Part shown: positions 22,816-29,065 of the stretch, piece by piece | Layout of the letters: every line of letters begins with the position of its first letter | Numbering within the stretch: position 1 is the first letter of the stretch | Assembly (NCBI GenBank): GCA_030917555.1 | Contig: JAUPUN010000015.1 | Location: 1-35,568 of the forward strand | DNA: 35,568 nt | From: Patescibacteria group bacterium | GTDB taxonomy: Bacteria > Patescibacteriota > Minisyncoccia > UBA6257 | Reading direction: 5' to 3' | Made by a program: the position numbers and the translations under genes | The notes under the pieces: generated by a model | Database searches by the model: none | The model's input: only the letters and a program-made list of their open reading frames with translations | Told to the model about the DNA's origin: nothing

Positions 22816-23499
22816 ATGAGTTTAGTTTACTTTAAAAATGTTTCTAAGAGCTATAATGGTTTTTTAATATTGGATAATATTACCTTTACCATGGAAGCCG
22901 GGGAATTTGTTTCTTTAGTAGGCCGTTCTGGAGTAGGTAAAACTACCTTATTGAAAATGCTCATCAGAGAAGAATTGCCTACCAAGGGTAAGATTTATTT
23001 TAATGAGAGAGATATTGCAAAATTAAAAGGAGCCGAGCTAGCTTTATTAAGACGTAAAATTGGAGTAGTTTTTCAAGATTTTAAGTTATTAGCTGATCGT
23101 ACTGCCTTTGAAAACGTAGCTTTCGCCATGGAAGTGGCAGGTTATTCAGAAGAAGATATTAAAAAAGACGTACCAGAAGTGTTAAAATTAGTTAATCTGC
23201 AAGATAAAGCAGATCATTTTCCTCATCAGCTTTCTGCCGGAGAAAGGCAAAGGACAGTAATTGCTCGAGCCTTGATTCAAAGACCAGAATTAATTCTAGC
23301 TGATGAGCCTACTGGTAATCTTGATCCTATTAATACTTGGGAAATTATTAAATTATTGGTTAAAATTAATGAATTAGGTACTGCTGTGCTTCTGGCTACT
23401 CACGACAAAGAAATTGTTAATACTTTAGGAAGAAGGGTTATTAGTTTAGAAAATGGTAAAATTATTAGAGACGAGCAAGAAGGTAAATATCTTATTTAA
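22816..23499 (+). CDS. ftsE: Cell-division ABC transporter ATPase FtsE
   Basis: A 227-residue cytoplasmic ATPase that works with FtsX to control wall hydrolases at the division site. Walker A is GRSGVGKTTLLKML (about 36-49). The Q-loop region is GVVFQDFKLLADRTAFENVAF, the ABC signature appears as LSAGERQR, Walker B is LILADEPTGNLD and the H-loop is LLATHDKEIV. The order prfB-ftsE-ftsX is common in Gram-positive bacteria and in CPR genomes. The nearby coiled-coil transglycosylase is a plausible client of FtsEX, by analogy with EnvC and PcsB; that link is inference. Confidence 0.95.
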   Translation: MSLVYFKNVSKSYNGFLILDNITFTMEAGEFVSLVGRSGVGKTTLLKMLIREELPTKGKIYFNERDIAKLKGAELALLRRKIGVVFQDFKLLADRTAFENVAFAMEVAGYSEEDIKKDVPEVLKLVNLQDKADHFPHQLSAGERQRTVIARALIQRPELILADEPTGNLDPINTWEIIKLLVKINELGTAVLLATHDKEIVNTLGRRVISLENGKIIRDEQEGKYLI

Positions 23500-23518
23500 A
23501 ATAATTTTATTTAAAACA

Positions 23519-24427
23519 ATGATAGCTAATTTAAAGCGAATTATTCAAACAGCCTGGAAGGGGTTAACTAGAAATAAATGGTTATCAGTAGCTTGTATTA
23601 CCATGATGGTTTTAAGTTTAATAATTTTTACTTCCATTCTGCTCTTTAATTATGCCGCCAATACTTTAATTCGCACCTTGCAAGATAAAATGGATATTAG
23701 TATTTATTTTAAAGCTGAAATACCAGAAGAAGATATCTTAAAAATCAGAGATGAATTGCTTGGCAATGAATTAATTGCCAAAATTGATTATGTTTCTAAA
23801 GATGAAGCTCTCGCTGCTTTTAAAGAAAAAAGTAAATATAATCCTACTATTCAGAAGGCTTTGGAGGTTTTAGGAGATAATCCTTTAACGGCTTCTTTAA
23901 ATATTAAAGCTAAATCTACAGCTGATTATTCCAAGATCGTGGAAGATATTAATAATTCTGCATTTAAAGATAAATTAGAAACAATTAATTTGACTGAAAA
24001 TCAAAAAATTGTTTCTCAAGTAGATCGTTTAGCTAAAGCAGTCAAAATTGGTTCAGGGGTAGCTATTCTCCTTTTGGCTTTTCTTAGTTTTATCATTAGT
24101 TTTAATACTATCAGGATGGCCATTTATTCCCTAAAGGAGGAGATAGAAATTATGAAATTAGTGGGAGGTTCTAATTGGTTAATTCGTGGACCTTTTCTGC
24201 TCGAAGGCTTATTGCAAGGTTTAATAGCATCTTTTATCACTACTTTAATTATTTCTTTGGTTATTTTGTCTTTTGGCGCTAAAATTGAAAACTTTTTGCC
24301 AGGAATAGGTTTAGTATCTTATTTTTGGTCTCATTTTTGGTTTCTTTTTATGCTTCAAACTGTCTTTGGTTTAGTTTTGGGTTTAGTGTCTAGTTTTTGG
24401 GCCTTAAATCATTATTTGAAAGTATAA
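23519..24427 (+). CDS. ftsX: Cell-division protein FtsX
   Basis: A 302-residue membrane partner of FtsE (from ATG 23519). It has an N-terminal transmembrane helix (about 22-44), a large extracellular domain (about 45-170: TLIRTLQDKMDISIYFKAEIPEEDI and YVSKDEALAAFKEK) and three C-terminal transmembrane helices. The family loop AIYSLKEEIEIMKLVGGSNWLIRGPFLLEGLLQG lies between the second and third. The ORF track begins at 23453 inside ftsE; ATG 23519 gives MIANLKRIIQTAWKGLTRNKW, the usual start. It lies 19 bases after ftsE and six bases before the tRNA-Gln gene. Confidence 0.95.
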   Translation: MIANLKRIIQTAWKGLTRNKWLSVACITMMVLSLIIFTSILLFNYAANTLIRTLQDKMDISIYFKAEIPEEDILKIRDELLGNELIAKIDYVSKDEALAAFKEKSKYNPTIQKALEVLGDNPLTASLNIKAKSTADYSKIVEDINNSAFKDKLETINLTENQKIVSQVDRLAKAVKIGSGVAILLLAFLSFIISFNTIRMAIYSLKEEIEIMKLVGGSNWLIRGPFLLEGLLQGLIASFITTLIISLVILSFGAKIENFLPGIGLVSYFWSHFWFLFMLQTVFGLVLGLVSSFWALNHYLKV

Positions 24428-24433
24428 CTTTAT

Positions 24434-24504
24434 TGCGGGGTGGTGTAATGGTAGCACAGAGGCCTTTGGAGCCTTTGATCTTGGTTCGAATCCAAGCCCC
24501 GCAG
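24434..24504 (+). tRNA. tRNA-Gln (anticodon TTG)
   Basis: Acceptor TGCGGGG/CCCCGCA, D-arm GTGT-AATGGTA-GCAC, anticodon arm GAGGC-CTTTGGA-GCCTT with anticodon TTG, T-arm CTTGG-TTCGAAT-CCAAG, discriminator G, no encoded CCA. The U1-A72 first pair is a usual tRNA-Gln trait. It starts six bases after ftsX. The gatB gene in the window suggests that this tRNA may be charged by the Glu-to-Gln transamidation route. Confidence 0.9.
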
Positions 24505-24635
24505 CTATCCTTTGCTAAAGCTACGGAATAGCATTAACTAAAATAAAATGATTTTCCTAGGAAGAGAAAGGTCAATACGCAGCTTGAGCGGAGTATCACC
24601 AAGCTCCACAGCCAATTAATTATTGTAAGATTTTA
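24505..24635. other. Non-coding stretch between tRNA-Gln and nadK, with small inverted repeats
   Basis: No convincing gene is visible. The stretch contains an imperfect stem GCTATCC/GGAATAGC just after the tRNA, a palindrome TTCCTAGGAA at 24553-24562, and AGCTT/AAGCT arms around GGAGTATCACC. It is GC-richer than other gaps. It could be a processing region, a small RNA or the remnant of a lost element. Confidence 0.35.
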
Positions 24636-25310
24636 ATGAAGACTTTAGTTGTTGGTCAACAAAAACGAGAAATAGAACGTTTGCTGAAACGAATAGGTTT
24701 TAAAATAGTAGCCAACAAGCCAGATTTTGTATTTAGCTATGGCGGTGATGGAACTTTGCTCAGAGCAGAATTCTTATTTCCCGGCGTGCCAAAAGTAATT
24801 TTAAGGAAGAGCTCAGTTTGTAAACTCTGCTCACCTTTATCTAATGAAGAGATTATAAAAAGAATTCACCAAAAGAATTTTTCTTTGCGAGAATTTTGGA
24901 AATTGGACGCTATTTTTGGAGCAGATCATCTTGTCGCTCTGAATGAGATTGTAATTCATAATAAAAATCCTCAGCATGGTATTAGGTATCGAGTATTTTT
25001 AGATAAGACAGATTTGGGCAAAGAATTCATCGGCGATGGATTAGTGGTAGCTACTCCCTTTGGCTCAACTGGTTATTATCGGAGTATTACTGATAGCTAT
25101 TTTGAATTAGGTATTGGAATAGCATTTAATAATAGTACCGAACAAGCTGATTCTTTAGTAGTAAAAGAGCAAAGGCAAATAAAAGTTTTAATTACGAGAG
25201 GTCCAGCTCTTCTTTATGCTGATAATCAAACTAAGATTATTAACTTAAAAGAACAGGATCTCGTTTTAATTAAAAAATCCTCTCAAGTGGCTAGAATTGT
25301 AAAATTTTAA
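24636..25310 (+). CDS. nadK: NAD kinase, short form
   Basis: An ATP- or polyphosphate-dependent kinase that makes NADP from NAD. At 224 residues it is shorter than the usual 260-300. The catalytic GGDGT is at residues 36-40 (FSYGGDGTLLRAE), and the NE motif is in VALNEIVIHNK. The glycine-rich ATPFGSTGYYRSI follows, with usual wording TPTGSTAY. The N-terminal Rossmann part is very short, and the usual N-E/D substrate loop includes HGIRYRVFLD. A hairpin terminator follows. No Shine-Dalgarno sequence is seen before the ATG. Confidence 0.87.
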   Translation: MKTLVVGQQKREIERLLKRIGFKIVANKPDFVFSYGGDGTLLRAEFLFPGVPKVILRKSSVCKLCSPLSNEEIIKRIHQKNFSLREFWKLDAIFGADHLVALNEIVIHNKNPQHGIRYRVFLDKTDLGKEFIGDGLVVATPFGSTGYYRSITDSYFELGIGIAFNNSTEQADSLVVKEQRQIKVLITRGPALLYADNQTKIINLKEQDLVLIKKSSQVARIVKF

Positions 25311-25327
25311 TTTGCAAAATAAATAAA

Positions 25328-25348
25328 AAAGACCCTTTTTAGGTCTTT
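25328..25348 (+). terminator. Probable terminator after nadK
   Basis: AAAGACC (25328-25334) pairs with GGTCTTT (25342-25348) around a seven-base loop CTTTTTA. The T-tract is short (TTTAAATATT), so it is weaker than the other terminators in the window. Confidence 0.55.
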
Positions 25349-25398
25349 AAATATTATTAAATAGTCTGTCTTTGTCAAAGTGCAAAATAGTTAGCTGC

Positions 25399-25465
25399 GG
25401 AAGGAGGAACTCTTTCCCACTTGGTTCCTCCTTCCTTAACCTTGATCGCTTGAAGGAGGCTCAAG
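25399..25465 (+). promoter_or_regulatory. Leader hairpin with two competing AAGGAGG copies, before the RNHCP gene
   Basis: GGAAGGAGGAAC (25399-25410) is the exact reverse complement of GTTCCTCCTTCC (25424-25435), forming a 12-bp stem with a 13-base loop. A second GAAGGAGG (25452-25459) follows. It could pair with the same CCTCCTTC strand, so the first and second copies are mutually exclusive partners. No T-run follows the stem. This three-strand layout resembles a switch, but no ligand or class is recognised. Confidence 0.5.
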
Positions 25466-25552
25466 TATTATAATTTTATCAAATTTCTTGAAGATTAGCA
25501 AGAGTTAGCCCTTAAGTGAGTTAGTGAGAGCTGTAATGATAATTATAATTTT

Positions 25553-25999
25553 ATGATTTCTAATTTAACTTCTCAGGAATTTGTTTGTTCTCATTGTGGC
25601 AAGAAAGTAACCTATCAAAGGGCAATTGGAACGCATTACCGCAATCACTGCCCTGATTGTCTTTGGTCTCAGCACGAAGATTTAGCAGTGTCTGGTGATA
25701 GAAAATCTACTTGTCATGGACAAATGGAACCAATAGGTTTGACTTTTAAAAAAGAAGGTAAAGATAGGTATGGGAGAGAAAGACAAGGAGAATTAATGAT
25801 TATCCATCAATGTCTAAAATGCGGTAAAATTTCAATTAATCGTTTAGCTGGAGATGATAACGAAGAAGCCATTTTGCAAGTTTTAGAAAATTCCAAAAAC
25901 TTAACTAGCGAGCAAAAGCATTTGTTAGAAACACAAAATATTAAGATACTTCAGGAGCAGGATAAAGAAGAGATTTTAGTTCAACTATACGGAAAATAA
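25553..25999 (+). CDS. RNHCP domain protein
   Basis: A 148-residue putative zinc protein. It starts with CSHCGK (Cys12, Cys15) and has the family signature HYRNHCPDCLWSQHED at about 28-43. It continues with SGDRKSTCHGQMEPIGL and a second CLKCGK with an N-R-L-A-GDDN motif. This is the RNHCP family, named for that string; its function is not established. The many paired cysteines suggest two zinc ribbons and nucleic-acid binding. The last 40 residues are a charged helix. It is preceded by a 242-base leader that holds a strong hairpin with alternative pairing. Confidence 0.85.
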   Translation: MISNLTSQEFVCSHCGKKVTYQRAIGTHYRNHCPDCLWSQHEDLAVSGDRKSTCHGQMEPIGLTFKKEGKDRYGRERQGELMIIHQCLKCGKISINRLAGDDNEEAILQVLENSKNLTSEQKHLLETQNIKILQEQDKEEILVQLYGK

Positions 26000-26036
26000 T
26001 TTTAATTATCTTGTAAAAAATGGAAGGGACAAATAC

Positions 26037-26064
26037 TTGACATTCAAGAATATTTCTTTATAAT
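26037..26064 (+). promoter_or_regulatory. Near-consensus promoter of the rubredoxin operon
   Basis: Perfect TTGACA (26037-26042), a 16-base spacer and perfect TATAAT (26059-26064). This is the strongest promoter match in the window. The start would be near 26071, at the foot of a hairpin. Confidence 0.85.
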
Positions 26065-26071
26065 TACTCTA

Positions 26072-26104
26072 AATTTTAAGGGAAGAAGTGTTCCCTTCAA
26101 AATT
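26072..26104 (+). promoter_or_regulatory. 5'-terminal stem-loop of the rubredoxin mRNA
   Basis: Thirteen base pairs (AATTTT-AAGGGAA with TTCCCTT-C-AAAATT, one bulged C) close a six-base loop GAAGTG. The stem begins one or two bases after the predicted transcript start. About 32 AT-rich bases separate it from the ATG. It could stabilise the mRNA against 5'-end-dependent decay. Confidence 0.65.
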
Positions 26105-26136
26105 ATAAAAATTAAATTAAAAATTAAATAAAAAAT

Positions 26137-26382
26137 ATGAAGTATAAATGTACTGTTTGCGGCTATCTTTATGATGAAGATGGCATTGATCCTACTACTG
26201 GTGAAAAAAATGTACCCTGGGAGGAGCTACCAGAGGAATGGGTTTGTCCTAAATGCGGCGCTTCTAAAATAGATTTTAAACCAGTAAAAGGGGAAAGTAT
26301 CTCTGATGAGGAAGAAGATTTTAAAGATGAAGATTTCGAAGACTACGAAGAAGAGGAAGATTCTGATTTAGATAATTTTTAA
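26137..26382 (+). CDS. Rubredoxin with acidic tail
   Basis: An 81-residue electron carrier. Two iron-binding CxxCG knuckles are present: CTVCG (Cys5, Cys8) and CPKCG (Cys37, Cys40). The conserved aromatic core [13 protein letters not shown] and [13 protein letters not shown] fits a standard one-iron rubredoxin of about 53 residues. The last 28 residues are almost all Asp/Glu ([20 protein letters not shown]), an addition not needed for the fold. Rubredoxins pass electrons to oxygen- or peroxide-reducing enzymes; the partner is not in this window. The gene has a near-perfect promoter and a leader hairpin, suggesting high expression. Confidence 0.95.
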   Translation: MKYKCTVCGYLYDEDGIDPTTGEKNVPWEELPEEWVCPKCGASKIDFKPVKGESISDEEEDFKDEDFEDYEEEEDSDLDNF

Positions 26383-26385
26383 TTT

Positions 26386-26940
26386 ATGTCTCGAGAAGAA
26401 GCGTGGCAGTTATTACAAGAGAAGGTTAAAACTCCTAATTTAATCAAACATTGCTTAGCAGTAGAAGCTTCGATGAGAGAATTGGCTCGCTATTTTCATG
26501 AAGATGAAGACAAATGGGGAATAGCAGGTTTACTTCATGATATTGATTATGAGGAAACAAAAGACCAACCCCAAGAGCATTCTTTAAAAGGAGCTGAATT
26601 TTTAGCTAGTCTAGGAGTAGATTCAGAGATTACGGAAGCCATCAAAACCCATAATGATACTCATCAATTAATTCCTCAGTCCTTGATGGCCAAAGCTTTA
26701 TTCTGTACTGACCCCTTAACTGGTTTAATTGTGGCTACTACTTTAGTTTTACCTTCTAAAAAAATTCAGGAAGTAACCCCTTTAAATGTTTTAAATCGCT
26801 TAAAAGAAAAAAGTTTTGCTAAAGGAGCTAGACGAGAAGTTATTAATCAATGCGAACCTTTATTAGGTTTACCTTTAGAAGAATTTGTTTCTTTGGTGTT
26901 AAAGGGCATGCAAAATATTGCTTCAGAGTTAGGTCTTTAA
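26386..26940 (+). CDS. HD-domain hydrolase
   Basis: A 184-residue protein of the HD superfamily of metal-dependent phosphohydrolases. The ligands are His22 (IKHCLAVEASM), His51-Asp52 (GLLHDIDYEE) and His65 (EHSLKGAEFL); a further IKTHNDTH motif follows. This pattern is typical of small uncharacterised HDIG-type hydrolases, which act on nucleotides or related phosphate compounds; the substrate is unknown. It starts three bases after rubredoxin, so both genes should come from the same strong promoter. The secE promoter follows directly after its stop. Confidence 0.85.
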   Translation: MSREEAWQLLQEKVKTPNLIKHCLAVEASMRELARYFHEDEDKWGIAGLLHDIDYEETKDQPQEHSLKGAEFLASLGVDSEITEAIKTHNDTHQLIPQSLMAKALFCTDPLTGLIVATTLVLPSKKIQEVTPLNVLNRLKEKSFAKGARREVINQCEPLLGLPLEEFVSLVLKGMQNIASELGL

Positions 26941-26944
26941 GGGG

Positions 26945-26974
26945 TTGACTTTTAGGAGCTTTCTTTGTTAAACT
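26945..26974 (+). promoter_or_regulatory. Promoter of secE-nusG-rplK with extended -10
   Basis: TTGACT (26945-26950), an 18-base spacer and TAAACT (26969-26974), preceded by TG one base upstream (extended -10). The start would be near 26981, exactly at the beginning of a GC-rich hairpin. Confidence 0.65.
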
Positions 26975-26976
26975 AG

Positions 26977-27000
26977 AAAAGTGCCCACCCGGGCACTTTT
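26977..27000 (+). promoter_or_regulatory. Perfect hairpin between the secE promoter and ATG
   Basis: AAAAGTGCCC (26977-26986) and GGGCACTTTT (26991-27000) form a perfect 10-bp stem around ACCC, ending five bases before the secE ATG. By sequence it looks like a terminator for the upstream HD gene. Its position after the promoter means the secE mRNA would begin with GTGCCC and carry the hairpin at its very 5' end. Confidence 0.75.
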
Positions 27001-27005
27001 AAAAC

Positions 27006-27200
27006 ATGAAGAATCTTTTTCAAAAAATTAGTAACTATTTTAAGGATTCCTGGAAGGAATTAAAAAAGGTTAATTGGCCAACTAAGGCAGAAACTAAAAA
27101 AAGAACCTTAGAAGTTTTAGCTTTAGCTTTTTTTGTGGCTATCCTTTTTACTTTAGTAGACTATGGGTTACTTCAGCTAATGAGGTTAATTATTACTTAA
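27006..27200 (+). CDS. secE: Preprotein translocase subunit SecE
   Basis: A 64-residue essential subunit of the SecYEG channel. It has the family amphipathic segment and hinge, YFKDSWKELKKVNWPTKAET (about 12-31), then one transmembrane helix (about 38-61). The single-helix form is usual outside the gammaproteobacteria. It is followed seven bases later by nusG, the standard order. The ATG comes five bases after a perfect hairpin and has no Shine-Dalgarno sequence. Confidence 0.95.
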   Translation: MKNLFQKISNYFKDSWKELKKVNWPTKAETKKRTLEVLALAFFVAILFTLVDYGLLQLMRLIIT

Positions 27201-27207
27201 AGAAAGC

Positions 27208-27753
27208 ATGCCTAAACAACAAATTAATTTAGGAAGAAATTGGTATGTAATTCATACCTATTCTGGATATGAAGACGCAGTAGCTCGGAATTTAAAACAG
27301 AGAATAGAAGCTTTAGGAATGCAAGATAAAATTTTTAATGTTTTAGTTCCCAAAGAAAAGAAAATCAAAATTAAAAATGGTAAACGAGTAGTGGTAGAAG
27401 AGAAGATTTACCCTGGTTATGTTTTTGTTGATATGGTGGTTACAGATGACTCTTGGTATGTGGTTAGGAATACACCAATGGTGACAGGATTTATTGGAGC
27501 TGGTACTACTCCTCGGCTAGTCCAAGATGAAGAAATTAAAGAAATTTTAAGGAAGATTGTGGAAGAGGAACCAAAATATAAAGTGGAATTCTCGGTAGGA
27601 GATTTGGTGAAAATTATGGATGGCCCTTTTAAAGATAGTGAAGGCAAAGTACAGGAAATTGATAAAGAGAAAGGTAGAGTAAGGGTTTTAGTGTCTCTTT
27701 TTGGTCGAGATACCCCTATTGATTTGGATTTTTTACAGGTAAAGAAAATTTAA
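27208..27753 (+). CDS. nusG: Transcription termination/antitermination factor NusG
   Basis: A 181-residue RNA-polymerase-binding factor. The NGN domain covers about residues 8-110, with [32 protein letters not shown] and [12 protein letters not shown]. The C-terminal KOW domain is [40 protein letters not shown]. It has the usual size and is in the usual place between secE and rplK. Confidence 0.97.
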   Translation: MPKQQINLGRNWYVIHTYSGYEDAVARNLKQRIEALGMQDKIFNVLVPKEKKIKIKNGKRVVVEEKIYPGYVFVDMVVTDDSWYVVRNTPMVTGFIGAGTTPRLVQDEEIKEILRKIVEEEPKYKVEFSVGDLVKIMDGPFKDSEGKVQEIDKEKGRVRVLVSLFGRDTPIDLDFLQVKKI

Positions 27754-27757
27754 AATT

Positions 27758-28183
27758 ATGGCTAAAGCAATAAAAACTGTTTTAACTTTACAAATTCCAG
27801 CTGGTCAAGCTAACCCAGCTCCTCCAGTGGGTCCTGCTTTAGGACAGCATGGTTTAAATATTCAAGACTTTTGTACTCGTTTTAATGAGGCTACTAAAGA
27901 TAAGGCAGGAGAAATTATTCCAGTAGAAATTACTGTTTACGTAGATCGAACTTTTGATTTAAAATTTAAAGAACCGCCAGTTTCTGATTTACTGAGAAGA
28001 GCCGCTGGCGTAGAAAAAGGCTCTGGTAACCCTTTAAAAAATAAAGTAGGAAAAGTAACCAGGGCTCAAGTAGAAGAGATTGCCAAAAGAAAACTTCCTG
28101 ATTTGAATACTCAAGATCTTCAGGCTGCTATGAAAATGGTAGCAGGAACAGCTCGGAGTATGGGAATCGAGATTGTAGAGTAG
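27758..28183 (+). CDS. rplK: Ribosomal protein uL11
   Basis: A 141-residue large-subunit protein of the GTPase-associated centre. Features are [29 protein letters not shown] at the N-terminus, the RNA-binding C-terminal domain ([24 protein letters not shown]) and the end [17 protein letters not shown]. In most bacteria rplA (uL1) follows directly; here a strong terminator follows and the next gene is tmk on the other strand. Confidence 0.97.
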   Translation: MAKAIKTVLTLQIPAGQANPAPPVGPALGQHGLNIQDFCTRFNEATKDKAGEIIPVEITVYVDRTFDLKFKEPPVSDLLRRAAGVEKGSGNPLKNKVGKVTRAQVEEIAKRKLPDLNTQDLQAAMKMVAGTARSMGIEIVE

Positions 28184-28206
28184 TTTCTAACTAAACTAGA
28201 AAATAA

Positions 28207-28235
28207 AAAACAGCCGTTTCAAAAGCGGCTGTTTT
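28207..28235. terminator. Bidirectional terminator between rplK and tmk
   Basis: AAAACAGCCG (28207-28216) pairs with CGGCTGTTTT (28226-28235), with inner pairs T-G, T-A, T-A and a three-base loop. There are A-runs on the left and T-runs on the right, so it can serve both rplK (plus) and tmk (minus), which converge here. Confidence 0.88.
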
Positions 28236-28263
28236 ACTTAGATAATTTTTATACTTTCTTTTA

Positions 28264-28926
28264 TCAATAAGAACTGTCTTTTAAGGCATAATTCGCTTCC
28301 TTTAATTTATTTTTTAAATAGTTTAAAGCTGTCGCTTCTACTTCAGCTAAGGGTTTTTGAGCATCAACAATCTTAAAGAGAGTATTATTCTCTTTGGCTA
28401 ATTCTAGATAAGCATTTCTTACTCTTTGATGAAAAAGCAGATCTTCTTGATCTAATCTGTCAAAATCTTGACGGTGACTCCTTTTTCTTTCCAATCCTAG
28501 AGCAGGATCTAAATCAAATAAAAGAACCAAATTTGGTTGAAGATCACCTACTGCTAAAGCATTAAGACGTTTGATAGTTTCAAGCCCTAACTGTCTTCCT
28601 CCTCCTTGGTAAGCATACGATGAATAAACAAAACGGTCGCAAATCACAATTTCTTTCTTGGCTAAATGTGGTTTAATTACTTCTTCCACATGTTGAGCTC
28701 TACTAGCAGCAAAAAGGTAAGCTTCAGTAAGAGGCAAAACATTATTTTGGGTATCTAAAATAATTGTTCTAATTTTTTCAGCCACTGGACTTTCTTTACC
28801 TCCTGGTTCTCGGGTATAAAACACTTTTTCACCACTAGCTGTTAATTGCTCGAAAAGCCATTGTCCTACCGTGGTTTTTCCCGAACCTTCACAGCCTTCT
28901 AAAACTAAAAAGAATCCTTTCTTCAT
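28264..28926 (-). CDS. tmk: Thymidylate kinase
   Basis: Phosphorylates dTMP to dTDP. It is 220 residues with a P-loop VLEGCEGSGKTT (8-19; an extra Cys is in the usual EGxDGxGKT). It also has the DR motif CDRFVYSSYAYQGGGRQLG and the lid region DPALGLERKRSHRQDFDRLDQ. ATG 28926 is supported by a real Shine-Dalgarno sequence, AAAGGAG, six bases upstream, which is rare in this window. A promoter precedes it. It converges on rplK across a shared terminator. Confidence 0.95.
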   Translation of the reverse strand: MKKGFFLVLEGCEGSGKTTVGQWLFEQLTASGEKVFYTREPGGKESPVAEKIRTIILDTQNNVLPLTEAYLFAASRAQHVEEVIKPHLAKKEIVICDRFVYSSYAYQGGGRQLGLETIKRLNALAVGDLQPNLVLLFDLDPALGLERKRSHRQDFDRLDQEDLLFHQRVRNAYLELAKENNTLFKIVDAQKPLAEVEATALNYLKNKLKEANYALKDSSY

Positions 28927-28948
28927 AATTAACTCCTTTATTCCTTTT

Positions 28949-28977
28949 AGTATATGAAATTGTCAAGGTTTCTGCAA
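28949..28977 (-). promoter_or_regulatory. Promoter of tmk
   Basis: On the minus strand, TTGCAG (28977-28972), a 17-base spacer and TATACT (28954-28949). The leader would be about 16 bases and carries AAAGGAG, the clearest ribosome-binding site in the window. Confidence 0.55.
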
Positions 28978-29050
28978 AGATAGCAGCCCAGAAAATAATT
29001 TCTATCAATCTGAACTGTTTTCAGAAATTTATTTTTTAAAAATTTTATTG

Positions 29051-29056
29051 TATAAT
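29051..29056 (+). promoter_or_regulatory. -10 box of gatB, nearly leaderless
   Basis: A perfect TATAAT lies nine bases before the gatB ATG (29066). The -35 at 17-base spacing is weak (TTTATT, 29028-29033). The transcript would have about two bases before the start codon. Confidence 0.5.
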
Positions 29057-29065
29057 AAAACATCT

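Noticed and set aside
25399-25435. Signal recognition particle RNA or a terminator
   Set aside because: The GGAAGGAGG string first suggested SRP RNA, but the conserved internal loop and tetraloop context are absent. The stem is not followed by T, so it is not a simple terminator.
27417-27647. Minus-strand ORF inside nusG
   Set aside because: It is a shadow of the well-supported KOW and NGN domains.
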